DNA of 64,000 nucleotides from Erinaceus europaeus (lineage: Eukaryota; Chordata; Mammalia; Eulipotyphla; Erinaceidae): NCBI RefSeq assembly GCF_950295315.1, contig NC_080175.1, positions 69,501,357 to 69,565,356 on the forward strand, read 5' to 3'. The notes under the pieces are model-generated. The model was given only the letters and a program-made list of their open reading frames with translations. It did no database searches and was not told where the DNA came from. A program made the position numbers and the translations under genes. Below are positions 11,519 through 22,592 of the stretch, in pieces (the first letter of the stretch is position 1; every line of letters begins with the position of its first letter).

Positions 11519-11522
<4 letters not shown>
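10372..11522. other. Unique sequence with MIR and L2 relics
   Basis: No gene. Positions 10503-10560 resemble a MIR head ('acctgacagacctgggtc'). Positions 10910-11018 resemble an L2/MIR-type 3' end ('ctccttgaaggcaagttctg' followed by 'gccaggcacatggtatt' and an AAATAAAT end). Confidence 0.5.
10910..11018 (+). repeat. L2-like LINE 3' end relic
   Basis: CTCCTTGAAGGCAAG, then GCCAGGCACATGGT and a short A-rich end follow the order of the ancient L2 LINE 3' end. Strongly decayed. Confidence 0.5.

Positions 11523-11568
<46 letters not shown>
11523..11568. repeat. (TG)n microsatellite
   Basis: About 22 TG units, interrupted once near the 3' end by GATG. Confidence 0.95.
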
Positions 11569-11594
11569 TGTGTGTGTTTAATTGGGGCTGTAAG

Positions 11595-11765
11595 GGGGCA
11601 TGGCAGTAGCTCACTGGGCAGAGTGCACAAATTGCTATGCATGAAGACTCAGGTTCAAGTCTCCTGTCCCCATTTACATGGGGAAAGATTCATGAGAGGT
11701 CGAGTAGTGCTGCAGGTGGTTCCTGGGAAAAGTGGAGGCATAAGCTTGTGAAAAAAAAAAAAAGG
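11595..11765 (+). repeat. SINE family C relic
   Basis: Head 'ggcagtagctcactgggcag', 'gactcaggttcaagtctcct', a degraded CCCCAtttaCATGGGG block, 'agtagtgctgcaggtgg' and an A run at 11750-11764. Diverged. Confidence 0.65.
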
Positions 11766-11884
11766 TGGAACTGTATGAAAGTTGTTCAATGGTATCTACA
11801 TGATCAGGGTACAGGCTTCAACCTCAGGCATGGCACATAATCTAATAATGTGCTCATTTTCAATTAGTTATCCATTATGTTTTA

Positions 11885-12172
11885 AAACTGGGTGGTGGCA
11901 CACCTGGTTGAGCACACTCATTACCATGCTCATGTACCCAAGTTCAAGGCCTTGCTCCCCACCTCAGGGGAAAAGCTTCATTAGCAGTGAAGTAGGACTG
12001 CAGGTATCACTTTTTCTCTCTCCCACTTTATCTCCTCTCCTTTCAATTTCTCTCTGTCCTATCTAATAAAAAAAGAAAGGAAAGGAAAAAAAAGACCATC
12101 AGGAACAGTGGATTCATAGTGCATAGTGCTGCCACTGAGCCCCAGCCATAACCTTGGTGGCAATTAAACTGA
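11885..12172 (+). repeat. SINE family C with 3' module
   Basis: Head 'gggtggtggcacacctggtt', 'gttcaaggccttgctcccc', the 'cagtgaagtaggactgcagg' segment, pyrimidine run, A-rich linker, and the 3' module 'aggaacagtggattcatag' to 'ataaccttggtggcaatt'. Confidence 0.82.
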
Positions 12173-12835
12173 CAAACAAAACTAACAGAGTTGATGTTAC
12201 CCTTCTGTTGTTTTTCAGAGGATTTATCAGTGCTAGTTAACCTCTGGAAAACAGCTTAATTTGCACCTTTTAAATTGTATATATGGGTATAAAATGACAG
12301 AGTCCCCTCCCTCAACCCGTGCTCTTACCAAACTGATCACTTAGATGTTTTCAAACACTCCAATTCAACATGCATCCTCCTGTGCAACTTTTTCGTCTTT
12401 TTAAGTCTCAACGCTGAGACTGTACTGTCTAGAATAGCCATATACTTCCTAAGGTAGTCCTTCTCAGTACTATTCAAAAAAGAACAAAGTGAGCCCATTA
12501 AATGTCTCTAGAATTTGAATAAATATGTACACACAACAAATGCATTGCAGACATCACGAACGCAAACATTCACAGGGACCAGGAAATTAAAATAAATGAG
12601 TACTGTGGGCTTAATAGAATATAAGCGAGGGACGTGTGGGATTTTGAGAAAACTAGAGAGCCTGTACTTGCCTATGGAAGCTTCCTCTGTTATTTTTAGC
12701 TGATTTCTCTTACTTTTTGCCCAGCCATTATCTCAATACCTAGACATGTGCCACAATAATATCTGTTAAGTGAGAGACAGACTGAAAAAACTGCTAAGGA
12801 ACAAATTATGCTCTCAACGCTAATTTCTCAATAAG
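12173..12835. other. Unique intergenic sequence
   Basis: No gene or repeat recognised. Confidence 0.5.
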
Positions 12836-12837
12836 AA

Positions 12838-12922
12838 AGACCTCCTCCTCCTCCCCTTCCCCCTCCTCCTCCTCCTACTCCTCCACCTCCTCCTACTCCT
12901 CCTCTTCCTCCTCCTTCTTCTT
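12838..12922. repeat. (CTC)n-rich polypyrimidine tract
   Basis: About 85 bases of C and T in CTC/CTT units with scattered A. Strand-asymmetric simple repeat. Confidence 0.92.
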
Positions 12923-13071
12923 TTTGGTTAGGAACATCCTTAATTTTTCATTTTTATCACTCATTTGTTGAAAGAAAAAGTTTTCCTGGCCTAATAATTT
13001 ACAGAATGAGATATGAAATTGACCTGAGAATAATTTGGTATTAATTCTCTCTATTTTTCATTGTTTACTTG

Positions 13072-13205
13072 CATGAGAGAGAGAGAGAGAGAGACCGAGA
13101 CCAGACCCCTGCTCAGCTCTGGCTAATGAAGGTGCTGGGGACTGAACATGGGACCTCAGAGCCTTAGACATGAAAGTTTTTTGCAGAACCATTCTTTGTC
13201 CCCAC
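13072..13205 (-). repeat. SINE family B
   Basis: A (GA)n run followed by 'cccctgctcagctctggct', 'ggtgctggggactgaacatg' and 'cctcagagccttagacatga', the minus-strand family B signature. Confidence 0.82.
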
Positions 13206-14260
13206 TCCCCATCCTATTATATATTTGTTTAAGAGGGAATTGATTTGTACTAAGTTTTATAAAGTAATATTTTAAACATTATTTCTCACTTTTCCCCAGC
13301 TGGAATCCTGAAAAAGCAAAATTAGTAATAGAAAAGATAATGCATCAGATAAACAAGGAATTACTTTTCACGTTTTCTGAACCATTTTCTTTTGGATTCT
13401 CACTTGATCCTTACAACAGCTTAGTTAAATGGAAAGAAAGTAGTTTTCACCTCCATTTTACTGCCTCTGAATACATCGGGTCTCTTCACTGCTGTTCTGA
13501 TTGAATGGTGATTATTTATTGACCCATTTTAAAAGCAGTGCCAAAGTTCGTGTAGTTCTTGTCTTTGTGCATTTAGTCAAACTGACTGACCTTCGAGAAC
13601 CCAGAGTGCAGTGCTTTTACCAGCTCAGTTGGCAGCTGGTAGCTTGTCCATTTCAGCACAAGCTATTTCAGTAGGCTTCATAAAGGAGCCACCTGCCTGG
13701 GCATTCAGGAAGGCTGGGTTCTTTAGATACGGAGCTGCATAAAGCAACCTGAAAAGAACATCATAGAGCCTGTCCTGATAGCAGCCCTTTTCCCTGTCTC
13801 ATCTGGAAAAAGGCATCTACTGGCCAAATGAAGCAGACTGGGGACATCAAAGTAGAAATGGGAGACAAAGGGAAATAGAGAGACATTTGTTTTCATAGTG
13901 TGTCCTTGTAAGGAGCAAAAGTGCTGCCTTCGCTTGAGATCCTTAGCCAGTCATTGTAGGTAGTAACTCTCAATTCTGTCATGTGCAAACATGTCTCCTT
14001 AGTCCATTGCCAAAGCTGGAGACAAAAAACCTAACACAAGCAGATGAGTCTCCTATACAAATGGAAGACTTTCCAATTATTATTAAGCCCTCATTTGGTT
14101 TCAGTCATCTTCATCTGCCAGGGAGACTGTCTACCCTGTCCCTTTAAGAACCTAGACAATTGATGTTGAGAGATTTAAAGAGATTAGAATCCTAGAGGAC
14201 TGGTGTGGAGTGAACATACTTCAATTTACCATTTGTTCCTCTCTTTTCTTTTACCAAGTT
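13206..14260. other. Unique sequence with one MIR relic
   Basis: No gene recognised. Positions 13360-13475 match a minus-strand MIR core ('cacttgatccttacaacagc' and 'cacctccattttactg'). Confidence 0.5.
13360..13475 (-). repeat. MIR element relic
   Basis: The order 'ttctcacttgatccttacaa' then 'ttttcacctccattttactg' follows the reverse complement of the MIR core (counterpart of the ccattttacag/aggaaactgag stretch). Confidence 0.6.
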
Positions 14261-14261
14261 C

Positions 14262-14302
14262 CTCTCTCTTTCTCTCTCTCTCTCTTTCTCTCTCTCTTTC
14301 AC

Positions 14303-14352
<50 letters not shown>
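14262..14352. repeat. Compound (CT)n(CA)n microsatellite
   Basis: TCTC units to about 14300, then more than twenty CA units to 14352. The Leu/Ser and His/Thr repeat frames over it are artefacts. Confidence 0.95.
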
Positions 14353-14353
<1 letters not shown>

Positions 14354-14544
14354 CACACGTTCCACTCATTCTACTGTCTCTAGTAAAAAATGGAGAGAGC
14401 CTAATACTGCCCTCCAGACCACAACCTGCAGATGTTGTTAGAAAAAAAAAAAAAACATAAAATTCCTAAATTTGCAAAGGTAGATTGAGTTAAGATGGAC
14501 TTACTAGGTTATGATAGTAATTTGACATTATGAAAATAGATACT

Positions 14545-14710
14545 AAGGAAATAGCATAATGGCTATGCAAAAGATAACGCCTGAGGCACTGAAGTCCCAG
14601 GCTCAATTTCCAGCACCACCATAGTCAAAGTTGAGCTCTGGTATCATGTATCTATCATTATCTCTATCATCTCTATCTTTCTTTCATTAAAATAAAATAT
14701 TAAAAAAGTA
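14545..14710 (+). repeat. SINE family B
   Basis: tRNA-like head 'aatagcataatggctatgca', 'gtcccaggctcaatttccag' as box B, 'gttgagctctggtatcatg', a TATC-rich stretch and an AAAATAAAATATTAAAAAA tail. Confidence 0.85.
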
Positions 14711-14925
14711 GGTTTTGTCATTTTCCCTTTCCATGTTTGAACCTGGTCTTCCCTGTATTGATGAAGTGTTGGCAGTGCTGATGGAGGAGTGGGGATTGTT
14801 ACAATCTTCATCTTAGAACTAGGAGTAACCTAATTCATACTACCTACCATATCTGTGAAGAAGTAATTTATACTTATCAATTTTAATTGCATCCAAAGTA
14901 GCTAGTGGGCTTTATATAAAATAAG
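14711..14925. other. Unique intergenic sequence
   Basis: Nothing recognised. Confidence 0.45.
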
Positions 14926-14929
14926 ATAC

Positions 14930-15175
14930 ATAATGGCCTAGAAGATAGGTTATCCAGTACACTGCACACTTCACCATGCCCAAATACTGAGATTTGAATT
15001 CCCCAGCACCTACATAGGGGCATAATGCAAAAGGGAAGTTTCAGGAGCAGTGGATCAGTGCTGTAGTGTCTCCGTTTTGTATTTACAAGAGAGAGAAAGA
15101 GAGATTTCTAGAAGTGGTAATAGTATTCAGGAATGTAGTCCTACCAGAATCCTGGTAATAATAATAATAACAAGA
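14930..15175 (+). repeat. Diverged SINE, family E/F type
   Basis: 'ggcctagaagataggttatc' begins a unit also seen at 25310 and 51345: 'gatttgaattccccagcacc', 'agcagtggatcagtgctgta', 'gtgtctcc', and a (TAA)n end. Old copy. Confidence 0.55.
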
Positions 15176-16178
15176 ACAACAATGAAAATATACTTGTACT
15201 TGATTATAAGTTCATTGAGTTCTAAGTATAACTTTTCATTGCTTTCTCTAAGACATTTTTCATTCAGAGTTTATAATTTGCTGATAAGCAGTATTTTTAG
15301 ATTAAAAACTGATCAGACTATATTGATCTTTGAAGTCATACTTCTGTGAACATTAGCATCTATTGTTAGCAACTCTCTGTTGCTTATTCATAGGGCTGTA
15401 TACAGTACACACAAGGAAATGGCAGAAAAATTATATCAGAGAACAGGAAAGACTACAAGAAATCAAAGACCCTATGTTGAAGACCTACCTCCAAATCCTA
15501 AATCTTGTTTCGTGTTTCCAAACAGACGCCTGCTCCTTGCTTGACAGCACCAACCCCTGAAAATCTCGGTGGGCCAGGTGTATACTTTATTATACAATAT
15601 AATAGCCCAGATATGATACAATACATAAAACAAAAAGGAATATATGCATTCCTCTGTTCCCCCACCCCACACTATTTTGGAAGAGCAATGGTGTCAGGCA
15701 GTGTTTTATTCAGAGGCAAAATCAAAAAAATATGCTGGGAGAAAGAGTATGGGACAGAGCATGATGGGAGTGTGCCTGGTAGAGCAGGAAACGAATGAAG
15801 TTTAAGGACAGGAAAGTGTGGAAGCAGTGCTGTATCACTCATGAAGATAAAAAAAAAAAACAGGGTATATGGGGAGAGAAGTGGATATGGTATTGATAGT
15901 GGTAAATAGGCATATTCTGGAAAAGGGTATCATGTGATTCTTATAGTAATACATTGAAAATAATAATCATTGTTTTTCTTAAGCTTTATCTTCAGATTAA
16001 AACAGAGCATTAGGAAGCTTTTAAACATTATAATTCTTCATGTAAGCAGCATATATGGTTATCTTCTTTCAGCACTGAAATAAGAACAAAGGAACATATT
16101 TCCATCTTCAAACTGTTAATAACAAGAGTACTATGTGCAGGTTGGGCAGTGATGCAGCCTGCAGAATACCTGTTACCA
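15176..16178. other. Unique intergenic sequence
   Basis: No gene recognised. Overlapping open frames of 65-100 codons at 15050-15800 show no family resemblance or codon signal and are likely chance. Confidence 0.45.
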
Positions 16179-16179
16179 C

Positions 16180-16395
16180 ACAGGGCCGAGTGGTGGCACC
16201 TTGGTTGAGCGCACATGTTACAATGAGCAAGGACCTGGGTTTGAGCCCCCGGTCCCCACCTGCAGGGGGAAAGTTTTGAAACTGGTGAAGCTGTGCTTCA
16301 GGTGTCTGTCTCCCTTCCTCTCTATTTCCACCTCTCCTTGCAATTTCTGGCTGCCTCTATCCAATAAAAAGTAAAGGTTAAACATTCAAAAAAGG
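16180..16395 (+). repeat. SINE family C, near full length
   Basis: Head 'gccgagtggtggcaccttgg', 'gggtttgagcccccggtcc', 'ccacctgcagggggaaag', 'ctggtgaagctgtgcttcag', pyrimidine run and 'tatccaataaaaagtaaagg' tail. Confidence 0.87.
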
Positions 16396-16735
16396 TGCAC
16401 ACAAGTTACATATGTTACCACGCACAAGGAGTCTGGTTCAAGCCATACTTGCAGTGGGGAAACCTTCAGGACCCAAGCAGTATAGCAGTGCAGCATATAT
16501 CTTTCTTTCTCCCTTTCTCCCTCCCCTTTACTCACTCTCAAGTTCACTCTTTTAGATAGAAAGAGAGAAAAGAAAGGAGAGAGAGAGGAAGGGAGGGAGG
16601 GAGGGAGGAAGGAAGGAAGGATGGAAGGGAGGAAGGAAGGAAGGAAAGAAGGAAGTCAGGCTGCAAATAGAGGTGGATTTGTGGTGCAGTTACCCAGCAA
16701 TAAACCTGGTGACAAAAACATTAAGAAAAAAAAAA
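16396..16735 (+). repeat. SINE relic with internal (GGAA)n expansion
   Basis: Degraded head ('gtgcacacaagttacatatg'), 'gtctggttcaagccatac', 'gcagtggggaaaccttc', a pyrimidine run, a purine-rich GGAA/GGGA tract at about 16555-16655, then the 3' module ('ggtggatttgtggtgcag' to 'ataaacctggtgacaaaa'). Confidence 0.7.
16555..16655. repeat. (GGAA)n purine-rich microsatellite
   Basis: About 100 bases of GA/GGAA/GGGA units inside a SINE tail. Tandem GGAA is the core recognised by ETS-family factors; any binding here is inference only. Confidence 0.9.
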
Positions 16736-16794
16736 ATAAAGAGTACTATGTATTTCATTACACAAAATAATTTGTATAAAGAGTTTTAAACAGG

Positions 16795-17060
16795 GAGTCG
16801 GGTGGTAGCGCAGTGGCTTAAGCGCACGTGGTGCAAAGCGCCAAGGACCAGCATAAGAACCCCATTTCAAGCTCCTGGCTCCCCACCTTCAGAGGAGTTG
16901 CTTCACAGGTGGTGAAGCCGGTCTGCAGGTGTCTTACTCTCTCCCTCTCTGTCTTCCCCTTCTCTCTTCATTTCTCTCTATCCTATTTAACAACAAGGGC
17001 ATCAATAACAATAATTTTAAAAAAGGGCAACAAAAGGGAAAATAAATATTTAAAAAAGTT
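16795..17060 (+). repeat. SINE family A, near full length
   Basis: Head 'gggagtcgggtggtagcgca', 'ggcttaagcgcacgtggtgc', 'ctccccaccttcagaggagt', 'ggtgaagccggtctgcaggt', pyrimidine run, 'tatttaacaacaagggcatc' and an A-rich tail. 'aaacagggagtc' and 'aaaagagttttaaaca' suggest a target duplication around GAGTTTTAAACA (16782-16793 and 17072-17083). Confidence 0.9.
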
Positions 17061-17194
17061 CATTTTAAAAAAGAGTTTTAAACATATTCCCTTTTTCTGG
17101 GTTTTCTTTTTTTTCTTCTTGAATTGGACATGAGGAAGCTTATAACTTATTAAGTTTACCTCTATTGTAGATGATGAAAGCCCAGAACTCAGTT

Positions 17195-17370
17195 CTGATT
17201 TGCAGTCATAAGGTTGTGCTTTTGATTGTTGTGTGATCTGGAACAAATGACCTGGATTTTTTGAGGTTCAGTTCTCTTATCTAGAAAGTGGGAAGACTGA
17301 TACTAATATGGTAGTAGTCAATAGTAATTCCCTTCACATTATTTAATGATAACAGGTATAAACAATATCC
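17195..17370 (+). repeat. MIR element relic
   Basis: 'tttttgaggttcagttctct', 'tatctagaaagtgggaagac' and the following segment match the MIR core (tcagtttcctcatctgtaaaatggg-like) in plus orientation. Confidence 0.6.
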
Positions 17371-17574
17371 AACTACAGTATTTGTCTGTCTAAATAAACT
17401 ATAGTCTACTATCCTAGCACATGAAGGATCTGAATGTAGAATCCATATTCCAAGTAACTAGGTAAAGACTTTAAATATTATTCATGAACATCAGAGACGA
17501 ATCAATGTATAGTTAGTTCATCAATACCAGAAAGCTTGCCAATTAGCACTAGAGCTATAGAAATGTATGTAGTG

Positions 17575-17785
17575 GGGTCACGTGGTGGCGTACCTAGTTA
17601 AGTGCACACATTACAGTGCACAAGAACCCAGGTTCAAGCCCCTGGTCCCCACCTGCAGGGGAAAACTTCGCACATAGTGAAGCAGTGCTGCAGGTGTGTT
17701 TCTCTGTCTCTTTCTCTCTCTACCTCCTCCTCCCCTCTCAATTTCTCTGTCTCTATCCAATCATAAAACAATAAAAATAATACAT
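17575..17785 (+). repeat. SINE family C, near full length
   Basis: Head 'ggggtcacgtggtggcgtac', 'acccaggttcaagcccctgg', 'tccccacctgcaggggaaaa', 'agtgaagcagtgctgcaggt', TCTC run and AATAAAAATAATA tail. Confidence 0.88.
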
Positions 17786-19030
17786 AGTGTAATAACAAGT
17801 GTATGTATGCCTTTGCAGTAGCATGGAAGGTTAGCAAAGACATCATTGTCCTTTTATAAACAAGGTATCAATATATAAAGCTCAATAACTTCAAACCTTG
17901 AAAGCAATGTTCCAGGTCTAGTTATCCATCTGGACTGCATCATTCCTATTTCATGGAACACTCTGTTTACCTGACCCAGCTCAAACTTTTTCTTACTCTA
18001 TGTTTTTCATCTTGCTGTTGCAACACTCTAGCTTGTAAAAGGCGAGGGGTTTCCATTCATTGCTCCAGAATTTTTCCTCATAGAAAAGAGAGTGAGAGTT
18101 CTTTTGAACTTATACAGGCAGCTATCTTAAAAAAAAAAGGGAGGGTTGTGTGTGTTTATGACAACATGTGTATCTGCTTGCCAGACAAACTGCATTAAGT
18201 AATTTGATGTAAGACTTGCTTCCATTGTGGCATACCACCTGGTGCCTAGAGAATCCCAGGTGCTGCTAATTACTAGCGGCTAATGATATTTACAGAACTA
18301 GTAGAAAATTGAGGGTGATGTTATACCTACCTTTCTGGTAAGTTTGTAGCATCCAAATATATATTTATATATGATAGTGTTTTAAAAATCTAGGGTTGGG
18401 TGTAATGAAATGATTTGCCTTTAGACAGAAAGTTAAAGAAGCTATTAAAGATGTACCAATAAATAGATTAAAACATATTGCAGAGAGTCGTTTGTGTATT
18501 TTTAACATACAAGTTCTACTTCTAGGAATGTATCAGTATGTATTTCTAACATACAAATTGTACTTCTAGGAATTTTGTCTGAGGCTATCAGAGGACTACG
18601 TACAAAAATTAAAATAGAGAAATGATGCCTGCTATACCTCTTACAAGCTATATTACCCATGGCAACTGGTAATACCCTATTTCTTTCAACAGATTGCCGT
18701 TCCAAAAATAATAGCACAGATATAAAATGTGATCCTTTCCTTTACTACTATGGCAATGTAAAACTGTACTAAATGACAGAGCTCCTCCCATATACATTCA
18801 GCGTACAATGTCTTACCAAAGCACACAGGAAATGGAGTGACTGCATTTTTGTTAAAATATATGTAGAAAAGCAAGTCTGGAAGGAATAAGTAGGGTCAGT
18901 ACTTATTTTTCTCTTTATATTTCTCAAAGATTTTTGGTAATAATATGAGTAAAAATTTCGTGGTCAGCAAAAATAATAAGGGGAAGATTCATATAGTTTT
19001 AAAGGTTTTGTTTATTAATGAATGAGAGAG
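17786..19030. other. Unique sequence with a 44-bp tandem duplication
   Basis: No gene recognised. Positions 18495-18538 and 18539-18582 are a direct duplication: both begin TGTATTT and contain 'AACATACAA' and 'TACTTCTAGGAAT', with a few differences. Confidence 0.55.
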
Positions 19031-19034
19031 GAGA

Positions 19035-19262
19035 AGGAATCAGATGGTGGTACACCCAATTGAGCACACATGTTACTCTGCACAAAGGCTCAGGTTCAAG
19101 CCCCTAGTCACCACATGTAGGGGGCAGCTTTATGAGTGGGGAAGTAGTGCTGCAGGTGTCTGTCTCTCTTCCTCCCCCATCTTGATTTCTCTCAGTCTCT
19201 ATACAATAAATAAATACATATTGGAAAAAGAAAGAAAGGGAGAAAGAGATATAAAGAGAGAA
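19035..19262 (+). repeat. SINE family C
   Basis: 'cagatggtggtacacccaat', 'ctcaggttcaagcccctag', a degraded CACATGTAGGGGGCAG block, 'gtagtgctgcaggtgtctgt', pyrimidine run and an AATAAATAAATAC tail with purine-rich extension. Confidence 0.82.
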
Positions 19263-20535
19263 AATAAAAAGAGAACCAGGGTACCACTCTGATACCTATG
19301 CTACCAGTGATTGACCTTGGAACCTCATGTTGAGAGCTCAATGCCTTTCCACAAAGTCACTTCTAAGACCGCAAACTTCTTATGTCTTCTTAAACCACAG
19401 TCTAGAAAATAAGCCTGTGGAATCAAAGGATGACTTAAATTACTTGGGGAAGTCTAACTCTCAAACTCAAGTTTGTAGATGACCTACGCATCTTAATGAC
19501 TCAAGGAACTACTTCCAATTCCTTTATATGCATTCCATCCTTGATGTGACAAAGGTGTTAAAATGGTCTGTACTGAAGAAATTAAGGAATTCTATCCATT
19601 TTTTTAAGCTATTCCTTGCTCTTGATAACTTAATTTGGTTTTAAAATAGTAGTCAAACTTCAAATTTATTCCCTTTTGTTCACTTTCCCCTCTTCCCTCA
19701 TGTTTTCCTTAATTTTTGATAGGTGATTCTAATACTTTTGCTGTGAAACTGGTAACAGGCTCTCTTAAAACAAACAATAGCAAACACAACCAAGGAAAAG
19801 CACCATAATATATAATGACAAACTGTAAGGCTCACACTCTTCAACTTTTCTATTGATTTTTATTATTTGTTCCAGAGGTTTTGCTGGGTGATTTACATAT
19901 TCCATCTGTTATCTATTTACTTAACACTCACCTGGAAGCTTCTAAGTGAGTTCAAGACAAAAACATTTCTTGTAATGGTTTGGTTCTCTCTATGCACTTT
20001 CTCTGGATTAGCATTTAACTTGTGTTTATAGTAATAATAAAAATATGCTGAATACCCCCCCCTCCCGTGAAGCAGTTGATTCAGAAATGGGTCACCAGTG
20101 GATATTAAAACCATTATGTGAAAGTTTGGGGGAGATAATAGGAAGATTGGAGTTTCAAAGAATTACTCTACAGATTACTTTATAATTGCAAATGGGAAAA
20201 CACGTCCTTACTGTGGAGAAATCTGGTGGGAACCACCTTAACCAAAAGATCTTGTTTAACTTTATTTCAGAGTGCAGTAAGTTGTAATTGCATGCCTTCT
20301 GATTTGAAGTAAACACTGTCTTCTATGGTATATTTTTGCTAGTATTAATTTAAATTAAATCTAACCAAATTTTTAGATCTTTGAATTCACAGGAAAGACA
20401 GAGGGCAGAGAACAGGCACTGGCTAACACTAAACTAAACAATCCAAAATCCATAATTTAGGCCACTCTAAAATACTCATTATAGTCTTAAAAATAATCTA
20501 TGTAATGGAAAAAAGTGGTAGAGGACTGCTTGCTC
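19263..20535. other. Unique intergenic sequence
   Basis: No gene or repeat recognised apart from the C-rich septamer at 20057-20063. Confidence 0.45.
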
Positions 20536-20538
20536 TAG

Positions 20539-20687
20539 GCTTTTTTTTTTTTTTTTTTTTTTTTTACCAGAGCATTGCTCAGATCTGGTTTATGGTGGGA
20601 GGGGGGGTTGGTTTGAACCTGGGACACTGGAGCCTCAGCCATGAGTCTCTTTGCATAACCATGATGCTATCTACCCCCCAACCAGGC
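20539..20687 (-). repeat. SINE family B with long T tract
   Basis: Twenty-eight T residues (the A tail on the minus strand), then 'accagagcattgctcagatc', 'tttgaacctgggacactgga', 'gcctcagccatgagtctct' and 'ttgcataaccatgatgctat'. The long pure tail suggests a relatively young copy. Confidence 0.88.
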
Positions 20688-20769
20688 TGCCCTAGACAAA
20701 AACAAATATAATATAAGAAACTTTATAGGATCTTGGTTTGAATAAAATAACTAAATTGACATAGTAAAA

Positions 20770-20960
20770 TAGCTTGCGTGGATAGTATATTGCTTTGCTA
20801 TGTGTGTGATCCCTAATGCACTGGAGGAAGCTTTGGTGCTATCTATCCATCAGTCAATCAACTTATCTATTTACCTATCTATCTAATCTAATCTAATCTA
20901 TCTGAAAATGTCATCTGGTAGCAGTGAAGCCCTGACGATGACAAAAAAAATAACTTTTTT
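20770..20960 (+). repeat. SINE family E with TCTA/CTAT expansion
   Basis: 'ggatagtatattgctttgct', 'atgcactggaggaagctttg', a CTATCTAT/TCTAATCTAA simple-repeat interval, then 'ggtagcagtgaagccctgac' and an A run. Confidence 0.7.
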
Positions 20961-21017
20961 TGATAATTGAAAATCAGATATTGGACAACATCACAGAATT
21001 GGAGGGAAAAAATAAGC

Positions 21018-21225
21018 ATGAGACTGGGAAGGTTGTTCATTTGGAGAGGGCACCTGCTTTATCATGAGCATGACCCAGATTTGAGCCTGTCTCACAGCAC
21101 TGAAGGAAGTTTCGGTACAATGGTGTCTTTCTTTTTGTCTTTCTAGCTTGGTCTCTGTCTTGCTATGTAGATAAATCAGCCTGGAGCAGTGAAGCCCTAG
21201 TGATTACAAAAAAAAAAAAAAAATC
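21018..21225 (+). repeat. SINE family E
   Basis: 'gggaaggttgttcatttgga', 'gcacctgctttatcatgag', 'acccagatttgagcctgtct', 'gcactgaaggaagtttcggt', TCTTT run, 'cagcctggagcagtgaagcc' and an A15 tail. Confidence 0.75.
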
Positions 21226-21401
21226 ATTTTCAGTAATGACATGACTAGTTAGGAAACTGTTCTTGTTTTATACTATGAATTCAGAATTGTTTTAGGTATG
21301 GATATTATGTATTAATTTTACTTTCAAACAGTCCATCTATGAATTCTTTCTTCCATGAAATTGAGAAATGCATGATCACATATAGAACATAGTAAGTATG
21401 G

Positions 21402-21600
21402 GGGCTGGGCACCTAGTTAAGTGCAAACATTACCATGTGCAAGGACCTGGGTTTGAGTCCCAGTTGCCCATCTGCAGGGGGTACACTTCATGAATGGTAA
21501 AGCAGATGCAGGTGTCTGTCTTTCTTTCTCCATGTCTATCTCCACTCCCTTCTTAATTTCTCTCTGTCCTGTCAAATTAAAAATAAGTATTGGATTTATT
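21402..21600 (+). repeat. SINE family C
   Basis: 'gggggctgggcacctagtta', 'gacctgggtttgagtcccag', 'gcccatctgcagggggtaca', 'gcagatgcaggtgtctgtct', pyrimidine run and 'tgtcctgtcaaattaaaaat'. Confidence 0.82.
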
Positions 21601-22107
21601 ATTTCTAAAGATTTATTTGTAAATATAAGAGAGTGGGAGGGAGAAAAGAAAGGGAGAAGGAGGGAGGGATGGGAAGGAAAGATAGAGATAAAGAGAGAGA
21701 AGCAGGTCCTCACTAAGGTTACATGCATAAGGTTATATATATATATCAGGTATTCAAAACATTATTCCAGAGGTAGATCCAGTCCAAGGGGCTTGAGGGA
21801 TGGTGAAAAACTCTTGTTCCAGATAAAACTTAAGTTCTAAAGTACATCAGAATGGGGCAGGTTATGTTCTGTTTGTTCCACCCTGGGAACAGACCTGAAG
21901 TAGGAGTGTGTGTGTGGGGGGTGAGGTGAGAAGGAACTAGGAAAGCAAAAGTGTCTCTCAGTTGTTTTTCTACCCTGCCTTGTGTTCTCACAAGTTCTCA
22001 GCCTGAGGAAGTTTGAAAAACCCCTTTGTGGGTCTCAAAATTGGGTTATGCCTCCAATTCCATACTCTAGTCACTTTGCCACCTTCTGGTCCATGAGTAT
22101 TGAAGAC

Positions 22108-22448
22108 TGTTGGGAGATGAACATAATTAGCATAGGTGGCTGACTTCAGCCTAAGGAGCATACAGTGGATTTACACAAACCCACAAGGAATTGTGGGTAT
22201 ACAGGAAGTTTCTTTAAGTGAGTATCTGCTGGAAATCTCTCTGCTCTTGAGCTCTCTGTTCCTGCAGCTCTTTGTCTGCTCTCCTTTTCCTTGCGACCCT
22301 CCATGTCACTTCCCCCAGGAGCTGAACATGTAGCCAAGCTCCGGTAACATGGGCTCATGGCTAGCCGATCTTTGCCCCTTTGATACTATTTTGCTATATC
22401 TAAATAACCTCAATGTAATACATCTGCTGTTTGTTTAAACCCCAGTCA
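22108..22448 (+). mobile_element. Solo LTR-like element (family shared with 56.2 kb)
   Basis: A 341-bp stretch beginning TGTTGGGAGATG and ending CCCCAGTCA, with TG..CA ends. It aligns with the reverse complement of 56247-56641 over several blocks ('acacaaacccacaaggaatt', 'ttgtgggtatacaggaagt', 'ctctctgctcttgagctct', the 'atctttgcccctttgatact' region). No retroviral coding sequence and no convincing target duplication were seen. LTR status is an inference from the termini and the recurrence. Confidence 0.6.
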
Positions 22449-22564
22449 AGGCCTGTGTGAAGTTTTGTTATTTTGTATTTCTTTTATCAGTGTAAAGTTA
22501 GATGGTAAGAATCTAAAGACTTGTTTTTTTTAAACTTTCTTTTGCTTGAGTTTCTCAAACTAAA

Positions 22565-22592
22565 GATAAATAAATAAATAAATAAATAAATG
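22565..22592. repeat. (AAAT)n microsatellite
   Basis: About seven AAAT/TAAA units. Confidence 0.9.

Noticed and set aside
14203..14460. Leu/Ser and His/Thr-rich frame
   Set aside because: A translation of the CT/CA compound microsatellite.
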